Assembly: GCA_018238155.1 (NCBI GenBank)
Contig: JABCTZ010000046.1
Span: forward strand, 62,001 to 126,000
Reading direction: 5' to 3'
DNA: 64,000 bases
Source of the DNA: Candidatus Heimdallarchaeota archaeon
Lineage (GTDB): Archaea; Asgardarchaeota; Heimdallarchaeia; JABLTI01
The position numbers were made by a program, and so were the translations under genes. The notes under the pieces were generated by a model. The model was given only the letters and a program-made list of their open reading frames with translations. It ran no database searches and was not told where the DNA came from. This document shows positions 46,001 through 55,371 of this stretch, one piece after another; the first letter of the stretch is position 1, and every line of letters begins with the position of its first letter.

Positions 46001-48567
46001 GCTGAACCACTAATTGGAGTAGTAATTGTCATTAAAGGAGCAGTTGTGTCAACTGTTACGAATATTGAACTCCTTCCCCTATTAGATGCTAAATCAACAC
46101 CAACAACTGTGATATTATGTTCACCATCGGTATTCAAAGTTAAATCTACGAAAGTAGTTGAAAGATTATAATCTCCACCTAATTGGGATTCATCCACCCA
46201 AATTTCATAATGATTAAAATCACCATTAGGATCAAAATAATTGAATTCTATTCTAATATTGTTAGAAGCAGTTTGGAAATAATTTTCAGGAGTAGTAATA
46301 TGAATTTCTGGGGCAGTTGTAGATTGACTAACAATGATTGAATCCGAAGCACTCTTACCATTTATATCAAAACACTGGACTTTAATTGTATTACTTGATG
46401 ATGGCAATGAAACTAGAAAAGCTGCTTGGCTCCCATTCACTCTACCTTGAATTGAGCCTTCTACGAAAATATCATAATGATGGATAGTGAAGTCGTCAAG
46501 TCCTTCCCAAGTAATTAGAATAGATGTTGTTGATACAGATGAACCTGATGATGGAGAGAGAATTCTTATCTCTGGAGTGGTTGATTTTCCCAAAATTAGT
46601 ATTTGACCAAAGTTATCACCGAATATTATCTCTGTTTCTCCGTCTTCATCTAAATCATAAGCTAGAATTGACTTTCTTTTTCCAGAGGAAGAACCAATAT
46701 CACTTGACCATTCTACATTATATGACAATGAATTACTTCCAGAATCAGTAATATTGATTACATATATACTGCCGTTATTGCAACTAAAAACCAGTTCATT
46801 AAATGAGTCATCATCAACATCCCAGAGTAATGCGCCACCACCCATAAATGGAGAATTTTCATTATCATTAATTTTGAATTCTAAATGTGGTTCGGCATCT
46901 AAGAAGGAATTAACACTCAAGATTCTCAAATAATTTTGTCCTACTAAAACTATCTCTGATTCCAAATCGTTGTCAACATCTGCAACAATTATTGTATGAC
47001 CAAAATTATCTTCAGTTAAAATAGATGAAGCGGATGGTAAATTATCATTAGTATTTTCAAGGAATTTTGCCACAGTTCTCTCATAGATTTGTAATCGAGT
47101 CGTTGAAACTGAATCGTCTGAAGTTATTTGTAAATTCATAAGTATTTCATATTTACCGTCTGTATCAACATCGGCAATTTCTATTGCGTGGACTTTTTCT
47201 ACTGTATAACCAGTAACAATTGGTTTTATGGGCGCTTTTTTATCCTGTTTAAAAAGACCGGTGGCATTAACATAATCTAAAACAGAGACCTCTCCATTTT
47301 GATCACCAAATACTAAATTCATTACACCCATATTTGTTGCTTCTCCAATTGCAAGATATCCTGTTAAACTTGAAGTATGAATAAAAGCATAATCTGATTT
47401 ATCAAAATCATTCGTATCTTCGTCCCATTCTGTTAACCTTAGAATTCTGCTATCTTCCCCTGCAAGATATAATTCATCTTGTCCATTTTCATCGAAATCA
47501 TAAGCAATAATTTGCTTCACTAAAAACATCTTTAATTGATGTGTTGTAAACCAAGATGACCATATTTTGACTAATTCTCCGTCAATTGTATTATATATCG
47601 CTAATAAATTATTATCTGAAGTAACTGTTCTATTTGAGCTAACAATTAGCTCTAAATCTCCATCTCCATTTATATCAGCTGTAGTCATAAACGTTCCATT
47701 ATTAGAACCGATTGCAGAATCCTTAATATTAAAATTATCTTCAATAGAGAATTTTGTAAAATAATCACCGGAATTTTTCCCAATAAATAAATCACCCCAA
47801 AGACCTGCATTTAATCTTATATTGTTTAAAGTTGTTTCAACAAAAGGCCAAGTATTTTCCTCATTATCACCATTTAGATTTTCAAAAACTTCAAAAGCTA
47901 TTCCAGTTATTTCTCCAGGAGCTACTTGCATAAATGACAATGGAATAATTATTTCATATTGTCTATGAGAATCTTCTTTGAAGAATGATCCTTTGAAATC
48001 AGTATCAATTATTACATGTGAAGATGTCAAATTTTCCTCAAGAAACCCAGTTTCAATTTCAACCCAATAATTATTCAGAGCTGAATATTGATAGATAATT
48101 ACTAGATTATCTGTTGCATTTGATTTGTAAGATATTGCGCGGTCATTTTGACTTAACATACCATTATGATCACGATCTAAGTATACACCCATACCCCAAG
48201 TGCTTGCCGGGGATTCCGTAGTATAACTTATTACATCAACTCCAACATAGAGATTTGTATCATCATTTTTTAAAAGCAATTTAGAGGATGGATCCTGATC
48301 AGAATCATATAAATCGTATATTGCTGCAGTTGTCCATTCACTTGCAGAACTCGAAGAATTAAAATCAACAAAACCATCTATTAGAGGTATAGTATCATTC
48401 CATAATGAGAATATTTCCATTGGACTAGATACCGGTGAATGTGCTGAAATATAATTGTTTGAATGTTGATTATTTAGTACTAATGGAATAAGTATCAAAC
48501 AAACTACTAGAATCGATACTTTTGATTTGCTTATCATTTTAAGATTATTTTTAAATTTCGAGCTCAT
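43045..48567 (-). CDS. Integrin-like receptor protein, full-length (1840 residues)
   Basis: Residues 15-35 are a signal peptide and ~50-230 a CBM9/DOMON-like beta-sandwich (PLIDGFVDF, LLLKNDDTNLYVGVDV). Residues ~290-650 are a beta-propeller with FG-GAP/VCBS motifs (DINGDGDLE, DFDENGQDE, DVDTDGKYE, DVDDDSFNE, DLDEDGETE); ~650-1510 are about nine Ig-like modules, most opening P.I.I..P. A membrane helix (~1518-1542) is followed by a cytosolic alpha/beta domain (~1553-1655: IAVLYVKKTGLTCVSVNY, LIGGAMVAIQSML) that looks longin/roadblock-like, and a helical tail (~1656-1840). Many N-x-S/T sites suggest glycosylation. AGGAA precedes the ATG. The build is that of an adhesion receptor with a small-GTPase-type docking domain; ligand unknown. 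Confidence 0.8.
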   Translation of the reverse strand: MSSKFKNNLKMISKSKVSILVVCLILIPLVLNNQHSNNYISAHSPVSSPMEIFSLWNDTIPLIDGFVDFNSSSSASEWTTAAIYDLYDSDQDPSSKLLLKNDDTNLYVGVDVISYTTESPASTWGMGVYLDRDHNGMLSQNDRAISYKSNATDNLVIIYQYSALNNYWVEIETGFLEENLTSSHVIIDTDFKGSFFKEDSHRQYEIIIPLSFMQVAPGEITGIAFEVFENLNGDNEENTWPFVETTLNNIRLNAGLWGDLFIGKNSGDYFTKFSIEDNFNIKDSAIGSNNGTFMTTADINGDGDLELIVSSNRTVTSDNNLLAIYNTIDGELVKIWSSWFTTHQLKMFLVKQIIAYDFDENGQDELYLAGEDSRILRLTEWDEDTNDFDKSDYAFIHTSSLTGYLAIGEATNMGVMNLVFGDQNGEVSVLDYVNATGLFKQDKKAPIKPIVTGYTVEKVHAIEIADVDTDGKYEILMNLQITSDDSVSTTRLQIYERTVAKFLENTNDNLPSASSILTEDNFGHTIIVADVDNDLESEIVLVGQNYLRILSVNSFLDAEPHLEFKINDNENSPFMGGGALLWDVDDDSFNELVFSCNNGSIYVINITDSGSNSLSYNVEWSSDIGSSSGKRKSILAYDLDEDGETEIIFGDNFGQILILGKSTTPEIRILSPSSGSSVSTTSILITWEGLDDFTIHHYDIFVEGSIQGRVNGSQAAFLVSLPSSSNTIKVQCFDINGKSASDSIIVSQSTTAPEIHITTPENYFQTASNNIRIEFNYFDPNGDFNHYEIWVDESQLGGDYNLSTTFVDLTLNTDGEHNITVVGVDLASNRGRSSIFVTVDTTAPLMTITTPISGSAMKLAIIEMQWSASDALSGLSHFVIEKDGQVYATTSTLSQLVALDTDKTYSLRVTAYDQLSNSRIDSITIVKDTAKPSISITDPIDGYKTSSDQITINWDAEDNIGGTGIHHTEVVVDQQTKYSGIGATTTTFSVENEGVKDIIVTTYDLAGNIDSDHIIIFVDNTIPYLEIISPETGFTTGLDYFIANWYSNDTGSGISEYNIYVDNILIEIISNPLVTTTIVPLALDHTSSIIIGVVDLYGYAFNDTITVTQDSTLPSIALVTPQANLSYISDSQISIEWDVSNIQNFISYCIYVNEILNQTISEISTRNTVIDLGDIAIDEYPLFNLTIIIQTLSNNISDTKWIIVDQSEPTVIITTPTNYTTYFQDIVYIQWTANDQGSGVYSYRILINGQYLNFCSCDKNYFYLIFDEEDGEQLITVEVLDLASNRVTSNITLLLNILMPDYEANIPTIYYTQDGDFQFEFTITDTQSGVKGLIILLDNDEIVNENYELSIRNESFTISYDFNVSSFIGFDDSHELEVAVLDYYNRELIQLYIINIDTEAPTILPDITINSVLLTADGLEVLNGSEKILSILITVTDNFGLDGVTMTILGDDSSVTYDMITETEGVQIAIYSLNLSLADFEIGEYTIIFTTFDFAGNNQSLSYNLAIVPEAGNSWLQQGNNALYLSIGISGFVIISILLAAVTRGPIQNKNWREEIIAVLYVKKTGLTCVSVNYVTKLIQEEQLIGGAMVAIQSMLTEISGRKLKGTIETLELGDKTMFLFLGEHGISVLMVNQVKPIHVKLLKKFDNKFVKKYSNALENLYFVDSSSFSGSEELVEKIFGSVKEITPEAGITNQLQNVINDIEPEVTHSTEKDKKDFDLIHKSDSPIDHLVSQLSREANRSLMKIISSTPTIIIALTEQNFDEADFHLQSVIMDLDLIRQLERTNFELQLFIENMRTITNEIRVAIDAGRQNNNFRLKQAIENSTKIWFNEIAEKWSDI

Positions 48568-48768
48568 TCAGTTACTTCCTAGTTTTATTACTTAATACTA
48601 ACTAAAATACTCCTCTCTTCAGATTCTTATACTAAAGCAACATTTCATTCCCACTATTTAATTAATTAGCTATCGACAAATTTATGCCATTTGAAGTTTT
48701 TTTCGGGTAAATTTAAAACTGATAGTAACAAAACAATATCAAATCATGAAACCAAGGAGATAACTTAA

Positions 48769-49677
48769 TTGAAAATCATTTGTAATCCTAATACATTTGC
48801 CGGAAAAGCACGCAAGAAATGGCCCGAATACATTAAAGCATTCAAAGAAGCGGGTCTTGATTTTGAAGTAGAATGGACAAAAGGTGTTAATGATGCTATC
48901 AGAATTACCAAAGAATCAGTTAAAGATCATAAAATTATTGGTGTCTATGGTGGCGATGGTACTGTTAACGAAGTTGTTACAGGTATAGGTCAAACAGGTT
49001 TCAAAAATACTATGGCAATATTACCTGTTGGTAGAGGGAATGACAGTGCTTATTCTTTACATCTCACCTTAAAAATGGAAGATATGGTAGAGATGCTTGT
49101 TAAGAAGGAAGTTAGAAAAGTTGATTGCACTGAGGTTAATGATGGAGAGCGATATGTCTTCGCTTTGGTCGGACTAGGTATTAGCGGTGCAGTAGCAGAA
49201 AGTGCAATAGGAACAAAATCCTCTTTTACTTATACAAAAAATCTTATCGCAAATATTTTCAAATTTAAACCAAATCACATGAAAGTTGATATTGACGACG
49301 GTAAAATAGTTCGGGAAATGAACTTTTTAGATATTGCAGTTGGAAATGGTGTTTGTGCAGGTAACAAAAAGATACTCTGTCCAGGTGCAGTTATTGATGA
49401 TGGACTCCTTGATATTACACTCATAGGTGATGTTAACTTTTTTCAAAAGTTGTTTATTCTTGGAAATTTGGACACAGGAAAACATGTCAAACATAAGAAA
49501 GTTGAACAGCTGCTTGGAAAGAAAGTTGTCGTAGAAAATTTGTCCGGTAAAAGAGTTCCAGGTCATTTTATGGGTGAGATGTTTGGAGACTACCCTTACA
49601 AATTTGTTTGTAAAAACAAAGTTTTATCCACATTAAAAATGCCTGATTATATAACAGATAAAGTAAAATGGCGCTAA
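48769..49677 (+). CDS. Diacylglycerol-kinase-family lipid kinase
   Basis: A 302-residue YegS/BmrU-type kinase: NPNTFAGKARKKW at the start, GVYGGDGTVNEVVTG (~63-77, the glycine-rich nucleotide loop) and LPVGRGNDSAYSL (~84-96). The C-terminal beta-sandwich holds GNGVCAGNKKILCPGAVIDDGLLD. Members phosphorylate diacylglycerol, sphingosine or related lipids; an archaeal target could be archaeol or another glycerol lipid. The TTG start has AAGGAGAT seven bases upstream and a likely AAATTTAAAA box ~55 bp upstream. It is divergent from the large receptor gene. Confidence 0.88.
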   Translation: MKIICNPNTFAGKARKKWPEYIKAFKEAGLDFEVEWTKGVNDAIRITKESVKDHKIIGVYGGDGTVNEVVTGIGQTGFKNTMAILPVGRGNDSAYSLHLTLKMEDMVEMLVKKEVRKVDCTEVNDGERYVFALVGLGISGAVAESAIGTKSSFTYTKNLIANIFKFKPNHMKVDIDDGKIVREMNFLDIAVGNGVCAGNKKILCPGAVIDDGLLDITLIGDVNFFQKLFILGNLDTGKHVKHKKVEQLLGKKVVVENLSGKRVPGHFMGEMFGDYPYKFVCKNKVLSTLKMPDYITDKVKWR

Positions 49678-49828
49678 TCTGACTTATTTCTTTATTTTTC
49701 CTTCTCTTTTTCTTATTTCTTCTCGATTTTCTTTGCACTAAGAAAAAGAGTAATATTGCTAGTTAATATTAAACTGATAAGCTTAATGGACCAAACACAA
49801 TTTCGCATTCATCTTTGGTGATACCTTA

Positions 49829-51994
49829 ATGTCAAAGGAACTTAAACAGCTGAAAAAAAGCTATCTTCTGATGTCTAAAGGAGATATCTTTACCTATATT
49901 CTACAATGTAGAAGCAAAATTGATTTGAAAGAAGACACTAAGAAAACAGCAGAATTTGCTAATATTCTCTTTGAAATTATGGAAGTTTTTAGTGAGCAAG
50001 GTGATGTCACCTCTGAACGAGTAATTTTAAATCAATTAGTGGAAATTGCTTGGTGGTCTAAGGAATTTAGTGAATTAGCAACCATTCTCTCTAAAGCAAT
50101 TTACAAACTTCTAATTGATAGCTACAGTATTCACGATTCAAGACGAATAGATCTTTTTACTGACTTTATTGACATTATTGTTAAAATCCCAAAAAACAAG
50201 GTTATTTATGATGCGATATCACAGGCATCTATTGAGCTAATTCGTTGGGGCAAAGATGATGAAATATTGGAAATTATCTCTGTCATAAAAGAGAAGTGGG
50301 CTCTTCACCCTTTAATTGATGCTATTCAATTATTAAATGCAAAAATATACTTGAATGCACTGTTCTATCTTGATGAGCAAGATTGTTCAACAATAAAAAA
50401 TCTTTATCGAAAGTTTATTGGTTTCTCAATAAGTGGTTACAAAAGTGAAAACAAAATAAATCAAGAAAAAAATGGATTACGTTTAATTTTAGGAGAAGAC
50501 ATAGATGACATATTTCAAGAGGGAGTCATCAATGCAATTCTAAATATGGCACGTATAAATAGCAAATCAGAGGAACCTTGTGAAGATTGTATCATGGGAA
50601 TTAAAGAGATACTTCAAGACTCTGATAAATTACTGAGAAAAGATGAGAAGGAATTTTATAAGGATGTATATCGATTAAGCATTACATTGGATAAATTTGA
50701 ACTCTGGGAAACGTTAGCTGATCTTCCAATTATTATTGATTTGCTCGTAGAGCGTGAGAAGAATCAACAATATAAAATTGCTGAAAGCAAACTCCTTGCT
50801 ATTCAAAAAATGATGCGAATAGAGGAATATGATTCTCTAAAAATAGGGCGAAGAGGGCTAAAACTTACTTTTGATATTAATGAAATAGAAGATATTGAAA
50901 AATTATTCAAGGAACTAGACACACAATTAGAAAAGAACGAGTCTTTCAACCTCGTAGAGGAAATTGATGCAGTAATTGATTACAATGATGATATTAAAGA
51001 ACATTTACGAGAAACAGGACAAATACCAGCTGACAGAAAAACAATTGACGAAATCCAAGATGAAACGACAAAAGGTGATGATTTAACTTTAGCTGCAACA
51101 AAAGAAGATCGAATAATAGAGCAGTTAGCATTTTTAAACCAACTTCAACTTACTGATAATAGATTTCTAATTAATCAATTAATGAATACAAAAGCACTCA
51201 TTTTTTCTGTAGGTATGCATGGCTACAATAGTGCTAAATTGAACATTTCTCGAGAGGTAATATTTGATCATGTATCTAAAATGTCTGAGAAAAAACTCAT
51301 TGTAGAATTAGTAAACCCTCTTATTCGAGCAACAACACTTAGAGCAGCACGATTAGATGGAGAAGGAACAGTATTCTTATTAGAGATTATCAACAAAATG
51401 GGGTTAAAATTTCTCTCGAAGTATTACAAACAATATAATTTTGTAAATAATATTACTCGCCTTATTAGCTTCTTAGCAAGACGAGGGGAAACTATTCTAC
51501 TTGAGAAATTGAAAATCGAAATTGAAACAGCAAATAGATTAAGTCTCAGAGATAGTGAAGTTCCTTTGAAAATCGTTCGGGCAATTAATGAAGGAATCAT
51601 TTCATTTACTTCAACAAATGAAATGAGAAAATTTGAGCTTCTAGAAATATTGAAAAACTTCACGAAAAGATATTCATATAATGAAAATATACAAATTAAA
51701 TTAGCAGAAGGCTATTCTTTTCTTATTCTAAATACCAATCCAAATGATTGGAAATCAGCAATAAAATTGGCAGATGAACTGATTATTTTTAGTAAAGAAT
51801 ATAGTAACAATCAACAAATAGAAGAAAAAGCAGCTTTGGGTTTATTATGGGCTCAGACAATCTTACATCATAAGAAGCAACGTATCAAAGAATCTCAATA
51901 TAGAAAAGAAATTAGTGTAAAATATTCAAACCATCTTGAGAGCGATTATTTACAGAAAATTAAGTCAATAAGTGAGACTTACTCTAAATCCTAA
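49829..51994 (+). CDS. Large alpha-helical protein, TPR-like
   Basis: The 721 residues are almost wholly helical, with no signal peptide or membrane helix. Helix pairs of ~35-40 residues across the N-terminal 330 and C-terminal 200 residues read like degenerate TPR/HEAT units (TILSKAIYKLLIDSY, LARRGETILLEKLKIEIETA, SAIKLADELIIFSKEYS). A charged central linker (~350-430) separates the halves. No catalytic motif is visible. It may be a scaffold or adaptor. It follows the lipid kinase by ~150 bp with a T-rich region between, so it probably has its own promoter. Not recognised as a known family. Confidence 0.7.
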   Translation: MSKELKQLKKSYLLMSKGDIFTYILQCRSKIDLKEDTKKTAEFANILFEIMEVFSEQGDVTSERVILNQLVEIAWWSKEFSELATILSKAIYKLLIDSYSIHDSRRIDLFTDFIDIIVKIPKNKVIYDAISQASIELIRWGKDDEILEIISVIKEKWALHPLIDAIQLLNAKIYLNALFYLDEQDCSTIKNLYRKFIGFSISGYKSENKINQEKNGLRLILGEDIDDIFQEGVINAILNMARINSKSEEPCEDCIMGIKEILQDSDKLLRKDEKEFYKDVYRLSITLDKFELWETLADLPIIIDLLVEREKNQQYKIAESKLLAIQKMMRIEEYDSLKIGRRGLKLTFDINEIEDIEKLFKELDTQLEKNESFNLVEEIDAVIDYNDDIKEHLRETGQIPADRKTIDEIQDETTKGDDLTLAATKEDRIIEQLAFLNQLQLTDNRFLINQLMNTKALIFSVGMHGYNSAKLNISREVIFDHVSKMSEKKLIVELVNPLIRATTLRAARLDGEGTVFLLEIINKMGLKFLSKYYKQYNFVNNITRLISFLARRGETILLEKLKIEIETANRLSLRDSEVPLKIVRAINEGIISFTSTNEMRKFELLEILKNFTKRYSYNENIQIKLAEGYSFLILNTNPNDWKSAIKLADELIIFSKEYSNNQQIEEKAALGLLWAQTILHHKKQRIKESQYRKEISVKYSNHLESDYLQKIKSISETYSKS

Positions 51995-52198
51995 AATTGA
52001 AATAACTTTTTTTCATTCGGAATCTTTACTCAATTTGAAATGTACTTCAATACACTTATTAATTTGAGGTTTAATTGCTTTATTCGGACACTGGCATTTA
52101 AATCGTCCAAGCTTGAAAAAGCAACTAGGATATTTCATCTATTGCTAAATTATTGTAATTTAATCTATATTCAATAAAATCAATGGAGATTGTCAATA

Positions 52199-53353
52199 AT
52201 GATAAACCCACATGGTAATAAGCTAACTGATAAAGTTTTACCAGAAAAAGAAAAAATTCGAATTGAATCGGAATTTCAATCTATGCTCAAATTAGAGGTA
52301 AATAACGAAGTGATTGAGGATCTTTATAACATCGCACATGGTGTTTTTAGTCCTCTTGAAGGTTTCATGGTTGAAGAAGATGTTCAATCCATCATTAAAA
52401 ACGATAGACTTACTAATGATTTAGCATGGACCATTCCTATTACATTTGACGTCAATGATGATACAGCAAAAGGATATTCTGAAGGGGATGATATTGCCTT
52501 AACGAATAGTGAAGGAAAAATTATTGCTGTTTTACATTTAGAACAAATCTATAAGCACGAGAAGAAAGCTATCGCTGAAAGCTGTTTTCAAACCTTAGAT
52601 AAAGATCATCCTGGAGTAGAAAAAGTACTCAATTCCAATGACAACTTATTTGCAGGTAAAATAGATCTCGTGAACACTTTTATCAAAGATTTTAAGGAAT
52701 ATACTTTCTACCCCCAACAAACCCGGGCTCTATTCAAGAAAAAGGGATGGAAGACTGTTGTCGGTTTTCAAACTAGAAACGTTCCTCATCTTGGTCATGA
52801 ATACGTACAGAAAACAGCATTGACAATGGTAGATGGGCTATTTGTTAACCCTATCATTGGTAAAAAGAAAACAAATGACTTCACTGACCCAGTTATTTTA
52901 GGCTCATACAATGTTCTTATGGACAATTATTACCGAAAAGATAGAACGATGATGGGTATTCTCAGAACTCGAATGAGATACGGTGGACCAAAAGAAGCAA
53001 TTTTTCATTCAATTATGAGAAAGAACTTTGGTTGTAGTCATTTCATTGTTGGAAGAGATCATGCAGGTGTAGGTAGCTATTATGGACCATTTGATGCACA
53101 TGCGATTTTTGATAAATTCCCTGAATTGGAAATCAAACCAATTTGCTTCCGCTCGTTCTTCAAGTGCGATAAATGTGGTGGCGTTGTTAATGATTACACT
53201 TGTCCACACGATGGCACTGAATATCAAAAGATGATTAGTGGACGAAAAATAAGAAAAATGATCGTCGATAAACAACTTGACGGGTTAACCGAATATATGC
53301 GCCCTGAGGTTGCTGAATACCTTCTGAATCAAAAGGAGTTATTTGTAAAATAG
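52199..53353 (+). CDS. sat: ATP sulfurylase (sulfate adenylyltransferase)
   Basis: Activates sulfate with ATP to adenosine-5'-phosphosulfate (APS). The signature QxRNxxHxxH is present as FQTRNVPHLGHEY, with GRDHAGVG and GGPKEAIFHS following. A Cys cluster KCDKCGG...CPHDG (~320-340) probably binds zinc. The 384 residues match the bacterial/archaeal monofunctional enzyme. The ATG at 52199 is chosen because GGAGAT lies eight bases before it; a TTG three codons earlier lies inside that window. Next gene is APS kinase 33 bp on, then two sulfotransferases, so the APS is destined for sulfation. No APS reductase or dissimilatory sulfite reductase gene is nearby. Confidence 0.93.
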   Translation: MINPHGNKLTDKVLPEKEKIRIESEFQSMLKLEVNNEVIEDLYNIAHGVFSPLEGFMVEEDVQSIIKNDRLTNDLAWTIPITFDVNDDTAKGYSEGDDIALTNSEGKIIAVLHLEQIYKHEKKAIAESCFQTLDKDHPGVEKVLNSNDNLFAGKIDLVNTFIKDFKEYTFYPQQTRALFKKKGWKTVVGFQTRNVPHLGHEYVQKTALTMVDGLFVNPIIGKKKTNDFTDPVILGSYNVLMDNYYRKDRTMMGILRTRMRYGGPKEAIFHSIMRKNFGCSHFIVGRDHAGVGSYYGPFDAHAIFDKFPELEIKPICFRSFFKCDKCGGVVNDYTCPHDGTEYQKMISGRKIRKMIVDKQLDGLTEYMRPEVAEYLLNQKELFVK

Positions 53354-53386
53354 AATAAAATTGAAAAATATTGAGTGTGAAAATTA

Positions 53387-53938
53387 ATGAACGACCCAGG
53401 CTTTGTTATATGGTTTACTGGTTTATCCGGTTCTGGTAAAACAACAATAGCAGTTGAATTAGAAAAAATACTCCTTGAAAGAGCTTTACGAGTGCAAAGA
53501 CTTGATGGAGATATCGTTAGAAAAACTTTGACAAGAGATCTTGGATTTTCAGTAGATGATCGAAATTTGAATATTGAAAGAATAACCTTTGTTACAACAT
53601 TATTAGCAAAACATGGAGTAGCAACTCTAGTTTCTTTCATTTCTCCTTTCATCGTTGCAAGAGAAACTGCTCGTAAAGAAGCAAATGGAGAAAATGCTCC
53701 ATTCGTTGAAGTTTTCGTAAAAGCTTCTGTAGAAGAATGTGCTAGAAGAGATGTAAAAGGATTATATGAAAAAGCTTTTGCAGGTGAAATAAAAGATTTC
53801 ACAGGTGTAAGCCATCCTTACGAAGAACCACCAAATCCCCAAATTGTCTGCAATACAGAAGATGAAACAGTAGAAGAAAGCATTAAAATAATCATTGCTT
53901 ATCTCGAAAAAGAAAAATTGATTCCTACCTCTAGTTAA
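53387..53938 (+). CDS. cysC: Adenylylsulfate kinase
   Basis: Phosphorylates APS to PAPS, the donor for sulfotransferases. P-loop GLSGSGKTT (~12-20), substrate segments RLDGDIVRKTL and LGFSVDDRNLNIERI, and DFTGVSHPYEEP near the end are all intact. The 183 residues are typical. The gene sits 33 bp after sat in the same direction and is probably co-transcribed. A T-rich tract follows. With the downstream sulfotransferases it completes a PAPS-dependent sulfation route. Confidence 0.93.
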   Translation: MNDPGFVIWFTGLSGSGKTTIAVELEKILLERALRVQRLDGDIVRKTLTRDLGFSVDDRNLNIERITFVTTLLAKHGVATLVSFISPFIVARETARKEANGENAPFVEVFVKASVEECARRDVKGLYEKAFAGEIKDFTGVSHPYEEPPNPQIVCNTEDETVEESIKIIIAYLEKEKLIPTSS

Positions 53939-54123
53939 GAGAGGGAATTATTTCTTTCTTCTTTTTTTTAAAAAAAAATAGCTATTTTTTCCTTCAATTT
54001 TAATTAGAAGCAAATAAAACGCTATAAAATAGTCATTTTTTTTACAAAACAATTATATTCATTCTATAGTTACTAGAATTAAATTGGCATTCAATCTATT
54101 TTAGAAATACAGGTGGCTCATTT

Positions 54124-55248
54124 TTGAAAGATCATTGGATAATTAACAGATGCCCACTCGGTGGTGGGTCAACAAGTAATCTATTGCGTTTACTTTGGAC
54201 AAATAAATTTAGGGTTCATATAAAATATTGGCCAAGACTCTGGTATGCATTTACCTTAACTTTAGTTACTGCTCCTCTTCGTTTTTTTGAAAGAGTGAGA
54301 TTTAATCGCAAAGTAAACAACTACAAATTAGCTGAAGATCCTATTTTCATAGTAGGACATTGGAGAAGTGGTACTACACTAATGCATTATCTTTTCACTC
54401 AAGATAAAAGCAAAGGACTAGTATCAAATATTGAAGTATATGCTCCTCAATTCTTTTTGGCATTTCCAGAATTTACTCGAAAATTAATCGTTGCTTCCCT
54501 TCCTGAAACAAGACCAATGGATGAGATAAAAATTAATGCTGATTTACCAGGAGAAGAAGAACATTCTTTGGGTGCATATGATAAATACGGATACTTTCAC
54601 GCCATGATTTTTCCAAGAAATTTCAAAACATATGCTAGTTACAAATCATTTGATGATGCAAAACCACGAGATTTGAAGCGTTGGAAAAAGCGCTATGAAT
54701 TCTTTATTAAAAAAGTTGCTTTTAAGAACAATAACAAGAGAATGGTTCTAAAGAATCCGGCGAATACATATCGAATGGAACATTTGAACAAGATGTATCC
54801 AAATGCAAAATATATTCATCTTTATCGTAATCCGTATGAAGTATTTGCGTCTTCAATAAAATTCCATTTAGATACTTCTCGTATTTTTTCACTTCAAACG
54901 TGGAATGAAGAAGAATATAAAAACAATATTCTGAGCATATACACAGAACTTTTTGAAAAAATTGATGATGACATAAAGAATATTCCTAAAGAAAATATTT
55001 TGTTAATTCGCTATGAGGATTTCATAAAGAAACCTCTTGAAACGATGGAAAAAGTGTATTCTAACTTGAAAATTGAAGGGTTTTCAGAAGCAAAAGAGAG
55101 TATGCAAAAATATCTAGATGCAGAGAAAGACTATCAACCCAGAAAGTATCAATTTTCAGATGAACTAATAGTCAAAGTAAATGAAGAATGTAGTTCTATT
55201 TTTGATAGATTTGACTATGAGAAGCTTGAGCCTAAAAGCTCAGTTTAA
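54124..55248 (+). CDS. PAPS-dependent sulfotransferase (first of a tandem pair)
   Basis: The 374 residues include the 5'-phosphosulfate loop FIVGHWRSGTT (~75-85) and the 3'-phosphate segment YIHLYRNPYEVFASS (~230-244), both diagnostic of the family. An N-terminal ~65-residue region with a semi-hydrophobic helix (WYAFTLTLVTAPLRFFERV) may attach the enzyme to the inner membrane face, suggesting a lipid or lipid-linked glycan acceptor. The TTG start follows AGGTGG. A TATA-like GCTATAAAATAG (~54021-54032) lies ~90 bp upstream, so it may be transcribed separately from sat-cysC. The paralogue follows directly. Confidence 0.9.
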   Translation: MKDHWIINRCPLGGGSTSNLLRLLWTNKFRVHIKYWPRLWYAFTLTLVTAPLRFFERVRFNRKVNNYKLAEDPIFIVGHWRSGTTLMHYLFTQDKSKGLVSNIEVYAPQFFLAFPEFTRKLIVASLPETRPMDEIKINADLPGEEEHSLGAYDKYGYFHAMIFPRNFKTYASYKSFDDAKPRDLKRWKKRYEFFIKKVAFKNNNKRMVLKNPANTYRMEHLNKMYPNAKYIHLYRNPYEVFASSIKFHLDTSRIFSLQTWNEEEYKNNILSIYTELFEKIDDDIKNIPKENILLIRYEDFIKKPLETMEKVYSNLKIEGFSEAKESMQKYLDAEKDYQPRKYQFSDELIVKVNEECSSIFDRFDYEKLEPKSSV

Positions 55249-55371
55249 TTCTTTTTTTTCTCTTTTTATTTAATGTATTTAGACATAAAATTAATATTTA
55301 TAAACACTTTTCTTTTCTTAGGTTTGGCAACCTTTGAACCATTACAGATAGAAACAGGTGGATTTGTCATT

